From Tetranychus cinnabarinus (Eukaryota > Arthropoda > Arachnida > Trombidiformes > Tetranychidae), in NCBI GenBank assembly GCA_022266195.1, contig WHVY01000004.1, positions 2,249,501-2,313,500 of the forward strand: a DNA stretch of 64,000 bases, read 5' to 3'. The notes beneath the pieces were generated by a model that worked only from the letters and a program-made list of their open reading frames with translations, was not told the origin of the DNA and searched no databases. Shown piece by piece: positions 1 to 11,842 of the stretch. The translations under genes were made by a program, and so were the position numbers. Every line of letters begins with the position of its first letter. Positions within the stretch are counted from its first letter, which is position 1.

Positions 1-1174
1 CTCATTTTTCTTCATTGTTCCATCCCAAGTTAAACTTAGGAAAAATTTATGAAACAAAAAATGTGAAATTAATTGCAAAGCAATTCCACAAGTTAGTGAA
101 AAAAATATCACATTTACAATAAGCTGACTGATCTTGTGAATTTACTCACTTTATCCTGATTCATGAATAATTTTTTCAATTTCATTTTTATGTTCTCTCC
201 TTAACTATCCAAATTACCAGCCTAATCAATTACCGAAACAGCAATTTATATTTTATGTTATAATTTGCAAATTATATAAATTTTACTCTCATTGCCATCT
301 AGTTAATAACCAAGTCTTTTCACGCTCAACACTTATGCAAAAAAAACTTGTATTTTCATTGCTTTTCAATACTTTTTGTATGAAAAAGCTTTTCTCATCT
401 TTACTTTCTCGATTATCCGTTTCTAGCACCTTTTCCTCATCGTTTGAAACGGAGGTTCTGATTAAGCTCATTTCAGTGAATCGCCATTTCATCTCAATTT
501 ATCACTTGATCCCTTTTCTTACCCTTGCTTTGCTCCTTTTTTTCCTTATAATTATTTATCACTACTCTTTCATCATGATGATCATCAAAAACAACAACTT
601 TAAATCTTATGAGATCCTTCACAATTACAGCCTGAGGAAACCTGAGGACACCATGAATAAGTGACCTCCAAGACAATCGTACAAGCGAAATCATGTTATG
701 ATGATGATGATGATGAAGATGATGATGAAGGTTAAGTTTAAGCACCTATCCAAAGTAAACGGAATATATAAGGAAAAGAAAGTTAGATTGATATTCAGAT
801 TAAGATTGGGGCGAGATAAATACAGATACTTATATCCGTTTGAGTTTCAAATTATGCTTCAATGATGGTGATCATGTTGACTGATTAAAACTAATTTTGA
901 GTAATGATAGAACCAATTTAATTTGATCAAGAGTCAAACCTTTTTGCTTTATCTAAATAGTCACTGATTAATTTTTCATTTACGTGGCAGTTATCTTGAC
1001 TATTATCATGCCATTTGAAACACGAATGTAAAGCAGGTAAAACCAATTGATTTATGTCAATTTGTTTCTTATTTTTGTTTTTTTTCTTCTTGTTGTTGTT
1101 CAAAATAATGTTAATAAGGTTAATAATATTAAACTATGAAAAAAATGGTTGCGAGTAAAATGTGAGTAAATTGT
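1..1174. other. Left-edge non-coding stretch
   Basis: AT-rich sequence with no convincing coding frame. Small open frames at 335-664 (plus) and 289-745 (minus) have no domain, no codon pattern and no supporting splice signals. The minus-strand 3' UTR of the orphan gene that ends at 1175 should lie in the right-hand part. I did not find a clear AATAAA for it. Confidence 0.6.
699..730. repeat. ATG/CAT trinucleotide microsatellite
   Basis: A run of imperfect ATG repeats, with GAA/GAT interruptions near 715 and 728, is visible directly. It creates short artefactual Met/His-rich frames on both strands. Confidence 0.85.
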
Positions 1175-3718
1175 TCAAGATCGATAAGATGTACGCCAAC
1201 CTGAAGATCCAGCTTCGGCTGACCAATCATTATATTTACCATTGGATTCCCTGTTATCCTTTTTCCTGTTTGGTTCAACCTTTCTTGAATCTTTATCATC
1301 GATCGACTCATTTTCATCAAAACCATTAACATTGCTATTGTCATTACTTTGAAAATTGTCCTTGTTGTTGTCATCGGATTTGCTTTCATCTTCTCGGTTG
1401 TAAGTTGGTCGATCCGAATATTTAAGTGGCCTTTTGTCCGTGTATAAAGGTCGACGTCGATCTCTTCGTCTACTTATCCAGGGTATTTCAGTCTTCATGC
1501 CATGAGTTTCAATTTCAGACTCTTCTTTGCCAATGTTGTTCCATTTTTTCTCTTTCCAAAGTTCTTCCACTTTTTGCTCAAATAGCCGATGTTTTGACCT
1601 TTCGTAGCCTTTGTCAAACGTTTTACGATCACTTTTGGTTAAACTCGTCTCTTGTGATGTTGCCTTTGAATCTTCGGGATTGACTTTTACTTCATCTGAT
1701 GCTGGATAAATTGAAATGTGTGACTTTATTGATGGTATTGAAGATGAGGAAGATGAAGGTGATGATGTTGAGGGTGAGGATGATGTTGACATTGAACTTG
1801 ATGGTCGAGGTCGTGGTTTGGTTAATGACAATCTTGACCTCGGTATCTTGGCTCCATCTAATGGAAATATGTATTCCATTCCTTTAGGATCTGAGGCAGC
1901 TGATTTTGAGTCGTCATCCAGTTCATTGTAATCATGACCTCGATGGGGTACAGAGTATGAAGAGAATGGTGAAAAAGGTCGATCTGATGAAATGTCCAAA
2001 TTATCTGTTAAATCATCGATATCGGAAGATAGTGAATCTGGTGTTGGCATTGTAAACCGGTAATTGTCAGTTTCCTCCGAATTTTCATATTCCATTGCTG
2101 AACTTGGATCATTGTGATGACGATAATTGTGAACTGTTTGACGTTTTTTGTTAGCTGTTGCAAGGGATCGAGCCGATTCCCTTTCAATAGCTAAAACATG
2201 AGAAGAGGGTCGAACTGGTGGCCTCTTTCGAGGCGCTGGTTCCGCCTTAATATCATTTGAACTTGAAGTTAAAGTTAACGCTGTTATTGTCGCAGTTGGT
2301 TTATTAGACTCATAAGTATTACGAAGTGGCACTTGTTGTTCCTGTGGCTGTTGCTGTTGCTGTTGTTGTTGTTGATGTTGTTGGTACTGCTGCTGTGGCT
2401 GTGGTTGTGTTTGTTGTTGTTGGTTAGTTGTGAGTGTGAGTGGTGACTGTGTTGTTTGAGATGATCTCACCTCATAAGATGAAGGGTTAGGAATGAAAAT
2501 AGGGAACAATTGATTTTTTGGAACTTTGTTTAAACCTGGATCGTTGGGTTGATAAAAAATTATCGGTGGATTTTGTTGATTGAATTCAGGTTTTCTTTCA
2601 TTATTTTGAACTTGATCTTTGGTTAAATGTGATGCTTGGTTTCTTTGAGCATTTTGTTGGTTCATTGATGGCTGAGAGACTTGATTTTGAACGGCAACAT
2701 TTGCCATCATTGGTATTGGTACGGGAACACGAATAATTGCCGTTGCCGTATTTGTTGAATTCATTTTGACTGGCATTGGGATTAGATTAGGATTACATGG
2801 AATCATTGGATGAATGACAGGCTTGTTTTCCGATCCACTGAAAACGGGTCTCACATCAGGTACATGATGAGTAATTGATTGAATAACAGGAGCACGATTA
2901 CCATTTGTATTGTGAACTAAACCTTGTTGTCGTTGACCATTTTGATTCGGTGCAATGAAGCGATTGCCTACTTGAGCCATTCCAATCTGAGCCATTTGAG
3001 GTTTATTACCCTGTGACTGAGTCGATGAAGTCAATGGAGATGGAGACATATTCTGATGACTTTGAAGCTCATAAAATTGTACCGGTTGATAATTGGGTTT
3101 AATTTTCCATAAACGAAGTTCATCTTCACTTCCATCACCAGTAATGGTAACTGGCTGTAAAAGACCAGAATTTTTAAGATAAGCTGAATCGTCTGAATGT
3201 TCATTTCCAGAGACGGTCAAAGTCTCGGGATAAGTTCCATCTGAAAAGGGTTGATCATGGCCAGGACCATGATATCCATTGAGTCCCTGAATATCGACTA
3301 GTTGATAGTTTTGTTGTGAACCTTGATTGTTGTTTTTATTTGATGAACCTTTCAGGTTCAACTGAAGTGCATGATGAGGTGCTTCCAATAAGAGTCCAGC
3401 CGATGCAGCTGATGTAAAATGTGGAATCGATTTCAGGAAACTGGTCAACTCTATTGGTTTAACTTCAATTGTATTTTCCTTTGGCCAGCGAAACAATTTG
3501 GTCCTCAATGAACCGTCAATCACTTCACCAAATTTAGGCAACAGTCGAATCGGTGTTTTAGGCACAAAAATACCATGAGTTTTAAGCACATTACCAAATA
3601 TTGAGCGACGAGAACCCAGGCCAGAAGAGATGACAAGGAAACTTGATTGGTACGGAATCATTGAATTGAATAGATAAATTGTCCATAAAAGTTGAATCAA
3701 TCGATGAAACATTATCAC
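1175..3718 (-). CDS. Large low-complexity protein of unknown function, possibly secreted
   Basis: One uninterrupted frame of 847 codons on the minus strand, far longer than chance in this AT-rich sequence. I do not recognise the family. The first 25 or so residues are hydrophobic (IQLLWTIYLF) and could be a signal peptide or anchor, which is why I take the first ATG. A short region of more ordinary composition (about residues 30-125) follows, then a long Gln/Asn/Pro-rich central part with an almost pure poly-Gln tract encoded near 2340-2420, a Ser-rich stretch near 1720-1790, and a strongly charged C-terminus rich in Lys, Arg, Asp and Asn. No catalytic motif is visible. The protein looks largely disordered; an extracellular matrix, cuticle-associated or regulatory role cannot be told apart. 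The single exon is unusual next to the multi-exon neighbours. Upstream non-coding exons are possible. Confidence 0.75.
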   Translation of the reverse strand: MIMFHRLIQLLWTIYLFNSMIPYQSSFLVISSGLGSRRSIFGNVLKTHGIFVPKTPIRLLPKFGEVIDGSLRTKLFRWPKENTIEVKPIELTSFLKSIPHFTSAASAGLLLEAPHHALQLNLKGSSNKNNNQGSQQNYQLVDIQGLNGYHGPGHDQPFSDGTYPETLTVSGNEHSDDSAYLKNSGLLQPVTITGDGSEDELRLWKIKPNYQPVQFYELQSHQNMSPSPLTSSTQSQGNKPQMAQIGMAQVGNRFIAPNQNGQRQQGLVHNTNGNRAPVIQSITHHVPDVRPVFSGSENKPVIHPMIPCNPNLIPMPVKMNSTNTATAIIRVPVPIPMMANVAVQNQVSQPSMNQQNAQRNQASHLTKDQVQNNERKPEFNQQNPPIIFYQPNDPGLNKVPKNQLFPIFIPNPSSYEVRSSQTTQSPLTLTTNQQQQTQPQPQQQYQQHQQQQQQQQQPQEQQVPLRNTYESNKPTATITALTLTSSSNDIKAEPAPRKRPPVRPSSHVLAIERESARSLATANKKRQTVHNYRHHNDPSSAMEYENSEETDNYRFTMPTPDSLSSDIDDLTDNLDISSDRPFSPFSSYSVPHRGHDYNELDDDSKSAASDPKGMEYIFPLDGAKIPRSRLSLTKPRPRPSSSMSTSSSPSTSSPSSSSSSIPSIKSHISIYPASDEVKVNPEDSKATSQETSLTKSDRKTFDKGYERSKHRLFEQKVEELWKEKKWNNIGKEESEIETHGMKTEIPWISRRRDRRRPLYTDKRPLKYSDRPTYNREDESKSDDNNKDNFQSNDNSNVNGFDENESIDDKDSRKVEPNRKKDNRESNGKYNDWSAEAGSSGWRTSYRS

Positions 3719-6700
3719 TTCAATTAATGAAATACACTAACAATTTATATTACTTTTAAGTGTTGATTAATTTGTTTTAAATTAACTTGCTTTCAAGAGT
3801 TTTAAAGATGAGTTTCACTAAGTATTGAAATACATAAATGGCGATAAACTGTGATTTAAGGTTTTCCAATATCAAGTGTTTACTGTTTTAGACAAAAATG
3901 AAAAGTCAAAGTGTATTGACTTGATTAAAGTGCCGATTGAATCGGGCAAACTGATCTATCTTGCTGGTCTAACGTTGAGCTCCCGTTTAGAGCCAAGTGT
4001 GTCAGAAAATGATGATCGATAAACTGTTTGATTGATTAAAATTAAAAATCAGATGATTCGCGTTAAGAAAAAAAAATGAAACCTGGAAAAGTGTTACAAA
4101 TATCAAAATATTGTGAATTTGTGTGTGACTGTGTCTACTTGTTGTGGGCCTGAATGAAAATAGCATCAATTGTTTTCAGTCGATTCTGAACACATGAAAA
4201 AGGTTAACTCGGAAACAGGTTAACTTGTAAAAAATATGAGCAAAAATGTCAACACAAAAGCAGCAAATTTAAGGATAAAGATCTGTATAACTCTTTGTTT
4301 TTTTTCATGAAAAGTGTTTGCAGTAAAAAAATCAATAAATGAAATGAAGCGTCAAAAATTCAGTTACATGATGAAAATGAGTTGAATGAAAAGATGTCTA
4401 TGTCAAGTGCCAAGTGAAAGAAAAGTTTCAATTTTCTTTCCTTTTCATTATTATCTATCATGAATTGTTGTCACTCTGATAGAGACTGAATGCTATTATT
4501 AGCCCAATTTGAAACTGTTATCATCGGTGTTATTTAGCGCATTATGACCGTTTTCATTCTCATTCATTTTGCTCAAGTTTATTGTTAATGTGATTTATTG
4601 AAGCGAAGACAACCTTTCTCTTTTTTTGTCTAAAAGGCTAATATACAAAAACAATGGAAACCATTTAAGATCAAACTTGATCAATTGTTTTACCTGATCT
4701 TATTTAGCCACTTATTTAGACACATTGGACCAAATATTGATCGATTGATTCGACTTTTGATAACAACCTTTCAACAGTTTCCAAGTCCAGTTGAAATAGT
4801 TTGCAATCCTTTCGATTTGGTTATAAAGTCGATTAAACTTATCAATTGAATGGTTTCAGATTAGTTCATACCTTTTACCATAGATTTAATTGCCTGGTTC
4901 ATTATTGCCATGAAAAATTGATTCAACTCGTGATGCAGCAACTGCAATGATTACACTTTGATTAATTATAGTTGATTCTGTTATTTTCAATGGCAAAGAT
5001 AAAGTTTACTGTTTCATCAAATGTGTTGAATGAATATTTGAAAAACAACATTCGATGTCAACTGAAAATTTTGGACTCAATAGTCACTGAAATCTGGATG
5101 AAGTTCAAGTGAATTTTCAACAAATTATAACTTCACCTTTCCCCTCTGAAAGGGTGAAAACTCTTTCACCAAGCCTGATGTATCATCATGAAAATCAACT
5201 TTTCCATGAAATTTCAACAATAATGTTTACTTGAACATTAACCGTCTCTGCCAATTGATTCATCATTGATCAAAGTTTGCTCATTGATTAGCCAAATCAT
5301 ATGATTTACCAGTTTGTATGATTGACCTGTAAATGACTAAACTTGATAAAATAAGTTCCAATATGATTAATTTAACTTCATTTTAATACTTTAAATAAAG
5401 TCTTTAAAATCGTTTAATTGTATTAACTGTTTGAAAAAAAGTTAATGCATTTAATACAATAATCAAAGTACAAACTAACCAGTGATCATTAATGTCCAAT
5501 TATGCAAACCGCATCTATTTAAATATCTTTGCGGTCATTTTGAGTTAAGTGCAAAAGATTATCATTTTACTTGGACAATTTTTTCTCATTAATAAAAAAA
5601 CACTGAATTTTGTCACCTCAAGATAGATCTACCTGTTGGTTAATATTGTGAGTTTACCTTTTTTTTGGTAACATTAACCAAGAATCAGTTCAATGAACCA
5701 GCTTCTGATCATTAAGTTTTTTAGATTAAAATTAATCATGTTATCATTAAAATTTGACCATTCACTTTCAGGGGAAAAAACAAGTTGATCTTTAATTGAT
5801 CAGAATAATAACTGACATTAATCTACCTTGAAGATGATCATTTTCATGATCCTTTTCATCGAAAATTCTCACTCTTTGTATTGGAAGCAAACAAAAAATC
5901 TCAATTTTCATGACCATGATAACTAGGAATAACCTTGAACAATGATTATGAAAGTGAAAACTGAATCTATTTGAATTTGTAAACATTAAATGTTAACCAA
6001 ACATGGTTATCAATTTGTTAATCACAGGTTGCAAGTGTTCATCTGCATTTCAATTATAACATGGGAATCTTAATGACAACCCAAATTGTTATAATGAATT
6101 GTTGATCATTTACTTATCATTTTCATCTTCACTTATTCATTCATATATTAATATTTACATATATTGGTTAATGTGGGTTTACACTCACTCAAAGTACAAT
6201 TGGCAGGATCAATTTTGGCATCAAGTTATGTTAACCTTGCAGCTTAATTAGTTTGTCAGTCACAATTTATCTCAACAGTAATTTTGAATACCAGAATGTA
6301 TCATCATGGAAAGGTTCATCTGAGTAATCCTTTTGTGATTTTATCTCATCCATTTATGAATACAATTTACAATCGTTTATTGAACAATTGAATTGCAAAA
6401 TGAAACAAAAAAAGCCAAACAATGATGGAAATGATTCTTATAAAATTTGGTACAATTGATGATGTTATGTCAGTGAATGTTAATTGTTGAATATTGATTG
6501 TTGCATATCCAGTGATTTAGTGTTTGGTTGTAAAAAATAAAGCTTCAAAATCAAGGTTAAGGAAGTAATTCATTTCCAATCAAGGTATTATTCATTGTAT
6601 CAAGAGAATTGAAAATTGCTATAAAAGGCTTTTCAAGCTTCTTTTTATTTCTCAACTTTTCGCCAAAAAATAACGTATTTTCATCTCTATCTATGAACTT

Positions 6701-9590
6701 ATCGGTTATCAATTGCATCTCTGCTTATTCAACCATTTTGTTTTTAAAGCAACTTTCAATCGACTTTGAAACATCTTGAAAATAACTCTGAGCTCACCTT
6801 GAATCAACTCTAAACCCAATTTAACTTTGAAATTGGTTGAGTTTTCACTGAATATTTTACTTGGAAAATTTTTCCATGGATTCAGTCTCAATTTATTGTC
6901 TCTTGTTTCAAGGATTTAGTCAAATTTTAAGCATTCTTGGTGTGCATTCAGTGCACTCTCAGTTTGAACAATCTTGATTCTTAATTGTTGACATTCCGTG
7001 AGTTTGTTTGTTGCTAAGTTGAGTCGACAGTTGATGTTGATGTTGATGACAGAATTATCATTATCACACTGAATCCACAGCTGAATACTTACATGCACAT
7101 TGACAGTGAAAGTCAATAACGATGAGACAAATTAACAAAAATTACTCTATTATCGCAATCAACTTTTGTCTCTTGTTATTTACAGTCTGGAAACAGGTGA
7201 AGTATGAACACAAAATGAGCTTAACTTTTGTTTCACACTTACGTACCTTTTAAAGATGCACATTAAACAATAGTTATGTTGATTACCAAGCAACATAATT
7301 AATTTGTAACCTTGATTAACAATCCACACTAATTAACTTTTGATTAAACTTTCCTTCGATGTTTACATTTAATCGATAATGAATTTCACTTTTCAATCCT
7401 TTGCTTACAACCTGAGAAATTACAGAAAAATTTTTCATCTTTTTTGATTGAAAAACTCAATCAAAATTATCACAATCAAATGGCTATAATTGGAGGAAAT
7501 GAATTGCTCAATTTAAATGTTACTTCAATTCATAGACTTGTATGATTTTCATGAATTAATTCAATTGTTCTGTTTGAATATGTTGAGAGTTGATCATTGA
7601 ATGCTTAATCATGCAATAACCGAATCAATATCAACTTAATTTTCAACCTTTACTCCAAATCAAGGATTATCAAATTGTATCAACAATTTTTCCATGTTTA
7701 TCCAATCAAATCATTCCAATTTAAATTGAAATATATTTATATGTATTGAAATTTACGGTCAAGGTTCATGAATTGAACATGAAGACAAGAAAAAAAAGAG
7801 TTTAATAGTTAATTGGACAATTGGTGAGAATGAAAATGAATTGAAAAATCATGATCAAGCTTTAATGGTGCTCTTAAATTTATCATTGAATTGGATGAAT
7901 TAAACTGTAAAATCAACCTCGAACTCGGAAAGAAAGTAAATTACTGAAATGATATAATAATGAAAAAAGTGGTGAAATGAAACGCTTTGATTCGCAGGAA
8001 AAACGAAACTAATTGTTGATGAAAATGAAACTTTCTATTGACTAACATAGATTTGCTTTTGTGTGAACAATCATGAAAATTGAGGTTTCCAAAAGTATCA
8101 TTAGCAGCAATTTATGTTTATTATTATTGTGATTAACGTAAATTTAATAATAACGATTCTCTACAATTGATTTTATTCAATTTGTCCAAGTCAATTATCG
8201 ATATTTAATTGTTAACCAATCTGGGTTACATGACGATAATGAGAGTTGATGAGTTGCAAATTGTTACAGTTAATTTGTTAATTGTCATGATGATGGTTAT
8301 AACAATGATTATTGAACAATTTGCGTAAAAGTTGATTGTTGAACATTGACTACCAACTTGACATGAAACGGTAAAAAGATGGAAATGAAAGAAATGCAGA
8401 GAAAAGTAAATTGAACAATTTTAATTGTTGAAAAATGGATTTACAGATAATTTAGCAATTATTTGAGTTAAATGTTTTAATTTGTTAACATTGAATGTTG
8501 AATTGTTTAATGGAAAAGGCTTTGAAATTGATTTTGCAAATATCATCATCTATCATCATATTGCTGAATGATTGAAATGATTTGCTTGTCTCATTTTTTT
8601 TTCATCTTACTTTCTTCATTGAGACTGAATGAGCCATTAACCTCAATTTTGTCATCATCATCATTGGTCACCAATTGTTAACTAATCATCTAATTGGTCA
8701 CACAATTTATTTGATTCATTTTGTTTCACTTTGATAGCTTGATTCTCATTTTTGCTTTCAACTCGTTCAAAATGAAGGTAAAATTAAAAATTAAGGTTAA
8801 TGCAATGAATATGTCACACTAAAAAAGGTAGATAAAAGGTGAAGATGAAAGGATGATGATGAAAATGATGAAAATGATCAACAAGATAAAGATGAAAAAA
8901 TGAGAAAAGGTTGAGGAATGGTTGAAATTGAATAGCCCAGGAGCAAAATTTTGCAAAATCTTTTATTACTTTTCCCATTCAATCCATTTTGCTAACAATT
9001 TACAATCTAATTTTTATTAAATATTATTGATTCAAATACTTTAGAAATTTAATATCAATCCATAATATTATTACCATTTTGGTAATTTTGTGTCAAAATT
9101 TCTACGAACTCAATAAACTTTCCGTTAATTGCAAACGAAAGGTCTTGGCCTGAATGTCGCCCCAAAAATATACAAATTTTTAAAACCAACGCATCAGGAA
9201 AAGCTGATAAAAAAGAGACTGAAAACGACAGAAAAACATGAAACTTTTACATTATTTTTAAGCCTTTCATGTTGACTGTGATGACCAGTTTTTGATAAGC
9301 TCCTTCAGACTATCTGATAAGATTTAGTATTTTCAATAATTCCTATGATAATTTTGATAATTTATCGAGTTGACACTGTTACTCGTTCGCGACAACGTAA
9401 TTACAGCTTTTAGGCCGAAATCAAATGTTTCATTTTTAATTATTTTCAAGTTTTTTTGACTTATTTAAAAACGTAAAAAACTGCTCAAAGGTTTCTTTGA
9501 GTTAGCTTGTAGTTTCAATAAATTACATTGTACATTAATGTTTTGAATAATGTTATTTTACAAAGTGATAGTTACCTAGTTGGGTTGAGT
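3719..9590. other. Gene-poor 5.9 kb intergenic interval
   Basis: No exon, tRNA or transposase remnant that I can support. It is AT-rich with frequent stops in all frames. One plus-strand run at about 3884-4020 stays open for some 45 codons but has no start, no family resemblance and no splice signals. The interval is where upstream exons of the kinase at 11843 could be expected, yet no kinase N-lobe motif was seen. Confidence 0.5.
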
Positions 9591-10811
9591 TTAAAAGCTA
9601 CAAAATTTTGCATCTTTTGTCGCCTTTCCTATTAGTTCCCTAAATTTTCTGACAATTGTGTAAAAACCTGGTGTTCGTGGATCACCACATTCATCAAAAG
9701 CTCCTGAAACAATGCCTACTGCGTAATAGCGTCCGTCTTTTTTGTACATCAAAGCACCACCAGAATCACCTCTACATGCATCACCTCCAGTGCTTTTATC
9801 AACACAGCACATGTGAGTATCATGTACCTTGGGTATATCATAACGGTCAGGGTCTTTCTTAATGTCAGGATTGTTCCTTATGAAATAATCTTTGATCATT
9901 TCATTGCATTTGGGATCTAAAAAAAGACAAAATAAAATGGTCAACTAAGAGTTAACTCGCGATTTTCTGGGCAAACACTCTATCGCGATATAAGTTACTG
10001 AATTGAAAAGCAAAGTTTTCCAGGAAAAAGAGGAGCCAGATAACGAAAAATGTTGCTACTTACTTGGTATATATTCAACATTGACATGCATTAAAAGTGT
10101 CGATGTATCCATATTGGGACCAAGTCGACCGAAACCAGCCACAATTAATCGTTTATATGGTTCATCGTCTGATTTAGGCAAGCATATGGGACGTATTTTT
10201 TTGGTAAAATTAACTGGATTGGCTAATTGAAGGATGGCAATGTCATTGGAGAGATCGTATTGTTTATAATTGGCCGGATAATAGAAAGTGTTGACCTTAT
10301 GGGCTGTATTTAGTTTACTCAAATCATGCACTCCTAGATACACCTCGGTTGCCTCAATTTTTCGTACTTTGGTTTGAGTTTCCATTATACAGTGAGCCGC
10401 TGTCATGACATGTCGCGAGTCTATCAAAAAGCCGCCACACATGCCATATCGAGTGCCACCAACTTTATCAAAAAACCTGAAGCAAGATAAACATTGGGTT
10501 ACAATCTTACAAAAGTTAAGCATTCCAAATGATTTACCTCAAGTGGGCCATCCATGGATACTCATCAGAAAAAGCCACTGATCCACCATAAATTTTAGAT
10601 GAAACTGGTTCGCCACCAATTCCACAATCTAATTGAACGATCGAAATATGAAATATTTCAGAAAAGGTCTTTTCATAATTTACTCGAGTCTCGTCAAGAA
10701 TCTGAATAATCACGAATACTTACCACAATCTCCTTTGGAATAAGCTAACTTCGGTAAAACGGTCATGATTAAAAAGCACCAATAATATTGGCGATAATGA
10801 ACATGGGCCAT
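9591..10811 (-). CDS. Secreted trypsin-like S1 serine protease
   Basis: Four exons on the minus strand: 10811-10724, 10628-10538, 10476-10064 and 9916-9591, giving 305 residues with consistent phases. A hydrophobic signal peptide (about residues 10-25) starts at the first ATG. A short pro-region ends at Lys41 before IYGG, the expected activation site, so the enzyme should be a secreted zymogen. The triad is present: His88 in TAAHC, Asp138 in NDIAIL, Ser249 in GDSGG. Asp243, six residues before the catalytic serine, is the S1-pocket residue of trypsins and predicts cleavage after Lys or Arg. The usual Ser-Trp-Gly of the 214-216 segment reads Ser-Gly-Ala here, so substrate binding may differ. 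There is no clip domain. Physiological role (digestion, clotting, immunity) is open. Confidence 0.9.
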
Positions 10812-11842
10812 GGTTTTTGATGGATGAAAGACTTGCGATGGAAAGATGGACAACAATAAACCTTCACTTTATCCAAGTCTGATTGTGGTAAATGATCAAC
10901 AGTGGACACTTTTAATAACCATTTGGAGGCAAGTTGGCTTTTAACTCAACAGTGTTTTAAACTCACTTCTTGCTTAACTTAATGCGATTTACGAGATGTG
11001 TCGAGATGAGATGGTTATCACAAAGTGAGTCCAAAAATTGGACGGAATTGTTATTTGACCAATTAACCCGTTTTCTGGTTAAGGTGTGTTCAATTTAATG
11101 ATAGCAATTTGATCTACATCTTAATCACATTATTTGACAAATCTCACTCATTTGTTTACCATTCATTTGCAATTTTATTCATTCCATTCTTATCCAGATA
11201 TCTATTAGAAAAGCTTTAGTTCAAATAGTTAGTTAATTTTAATCAACTAATTAAATTGTCACAATGAAAACTCTGTAAAGAAGTCTGACACTTTTTTTCC
11301 TCACTTTCATTCATTTGCTTTTTCCTAACGTTTTTTAGATACTTTTTTATTCCAACACAATTTCCAAATTCAATTGTCGTTTTGGGTTAAATTTATGGGA
11401 AACAATTCAAATTAAACTCTTTCAATCCAATGGTGTCAAAATAATTTTTTCAATTGAAACAAAAGTCAATATTGGTTACAATTTACATTTCAAGTTCAAA
11501 ACAAATACTGAGCCTGAATTGCCCTAAATTGATCAACAAAGAGAAACATTATCAATGTAAATCAACTTAATTTTTTAACTTTAAGATTGGACTATTGCTC
11601 TGATGCAACTAGCCAAGACTAGTTGGACTTGCTATCAATAATGGACACTATCCATTTATTGGCATTTGTTGATTGTTAACCTTTTGCAAGTTTATCACTG
11701 GTTTCTCATCATTTTTGTTTCCATTTCAATATTAACCTGAAAAACCTGTAAAACTGTCATTTACAGTTGGTGTTTCTGTTGCTTGTTTTTCCGTTATTTT
11801 AAATTCACACTAACCTTTGTATTTGATTGTATTTTTATTCAG
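10812..11842. other. Gap between protease and kinase exons
   Basis: Contains the protease upstream region on the minus strand and, ending in a T-rich tract and AG at 11841-11842, the intron that precedes the first recognised kinase exon. I found no exon coding for a kinase glycine loop, the VAIK-type lysine region or an HxDLK motif here. Confidence 0.5.

Noticed and set aside
335..745. Overlapping frames on both strands near the left edge
   Set aside because: Created by AT-rich sequence and the ATG microsatellite; no domain or codon pattern.
3884..4022. About 45-codon open run on the plus strand
   Set aside because: No start codon context, no splice acceptor and no similarity to the missing kinase N-lobe.
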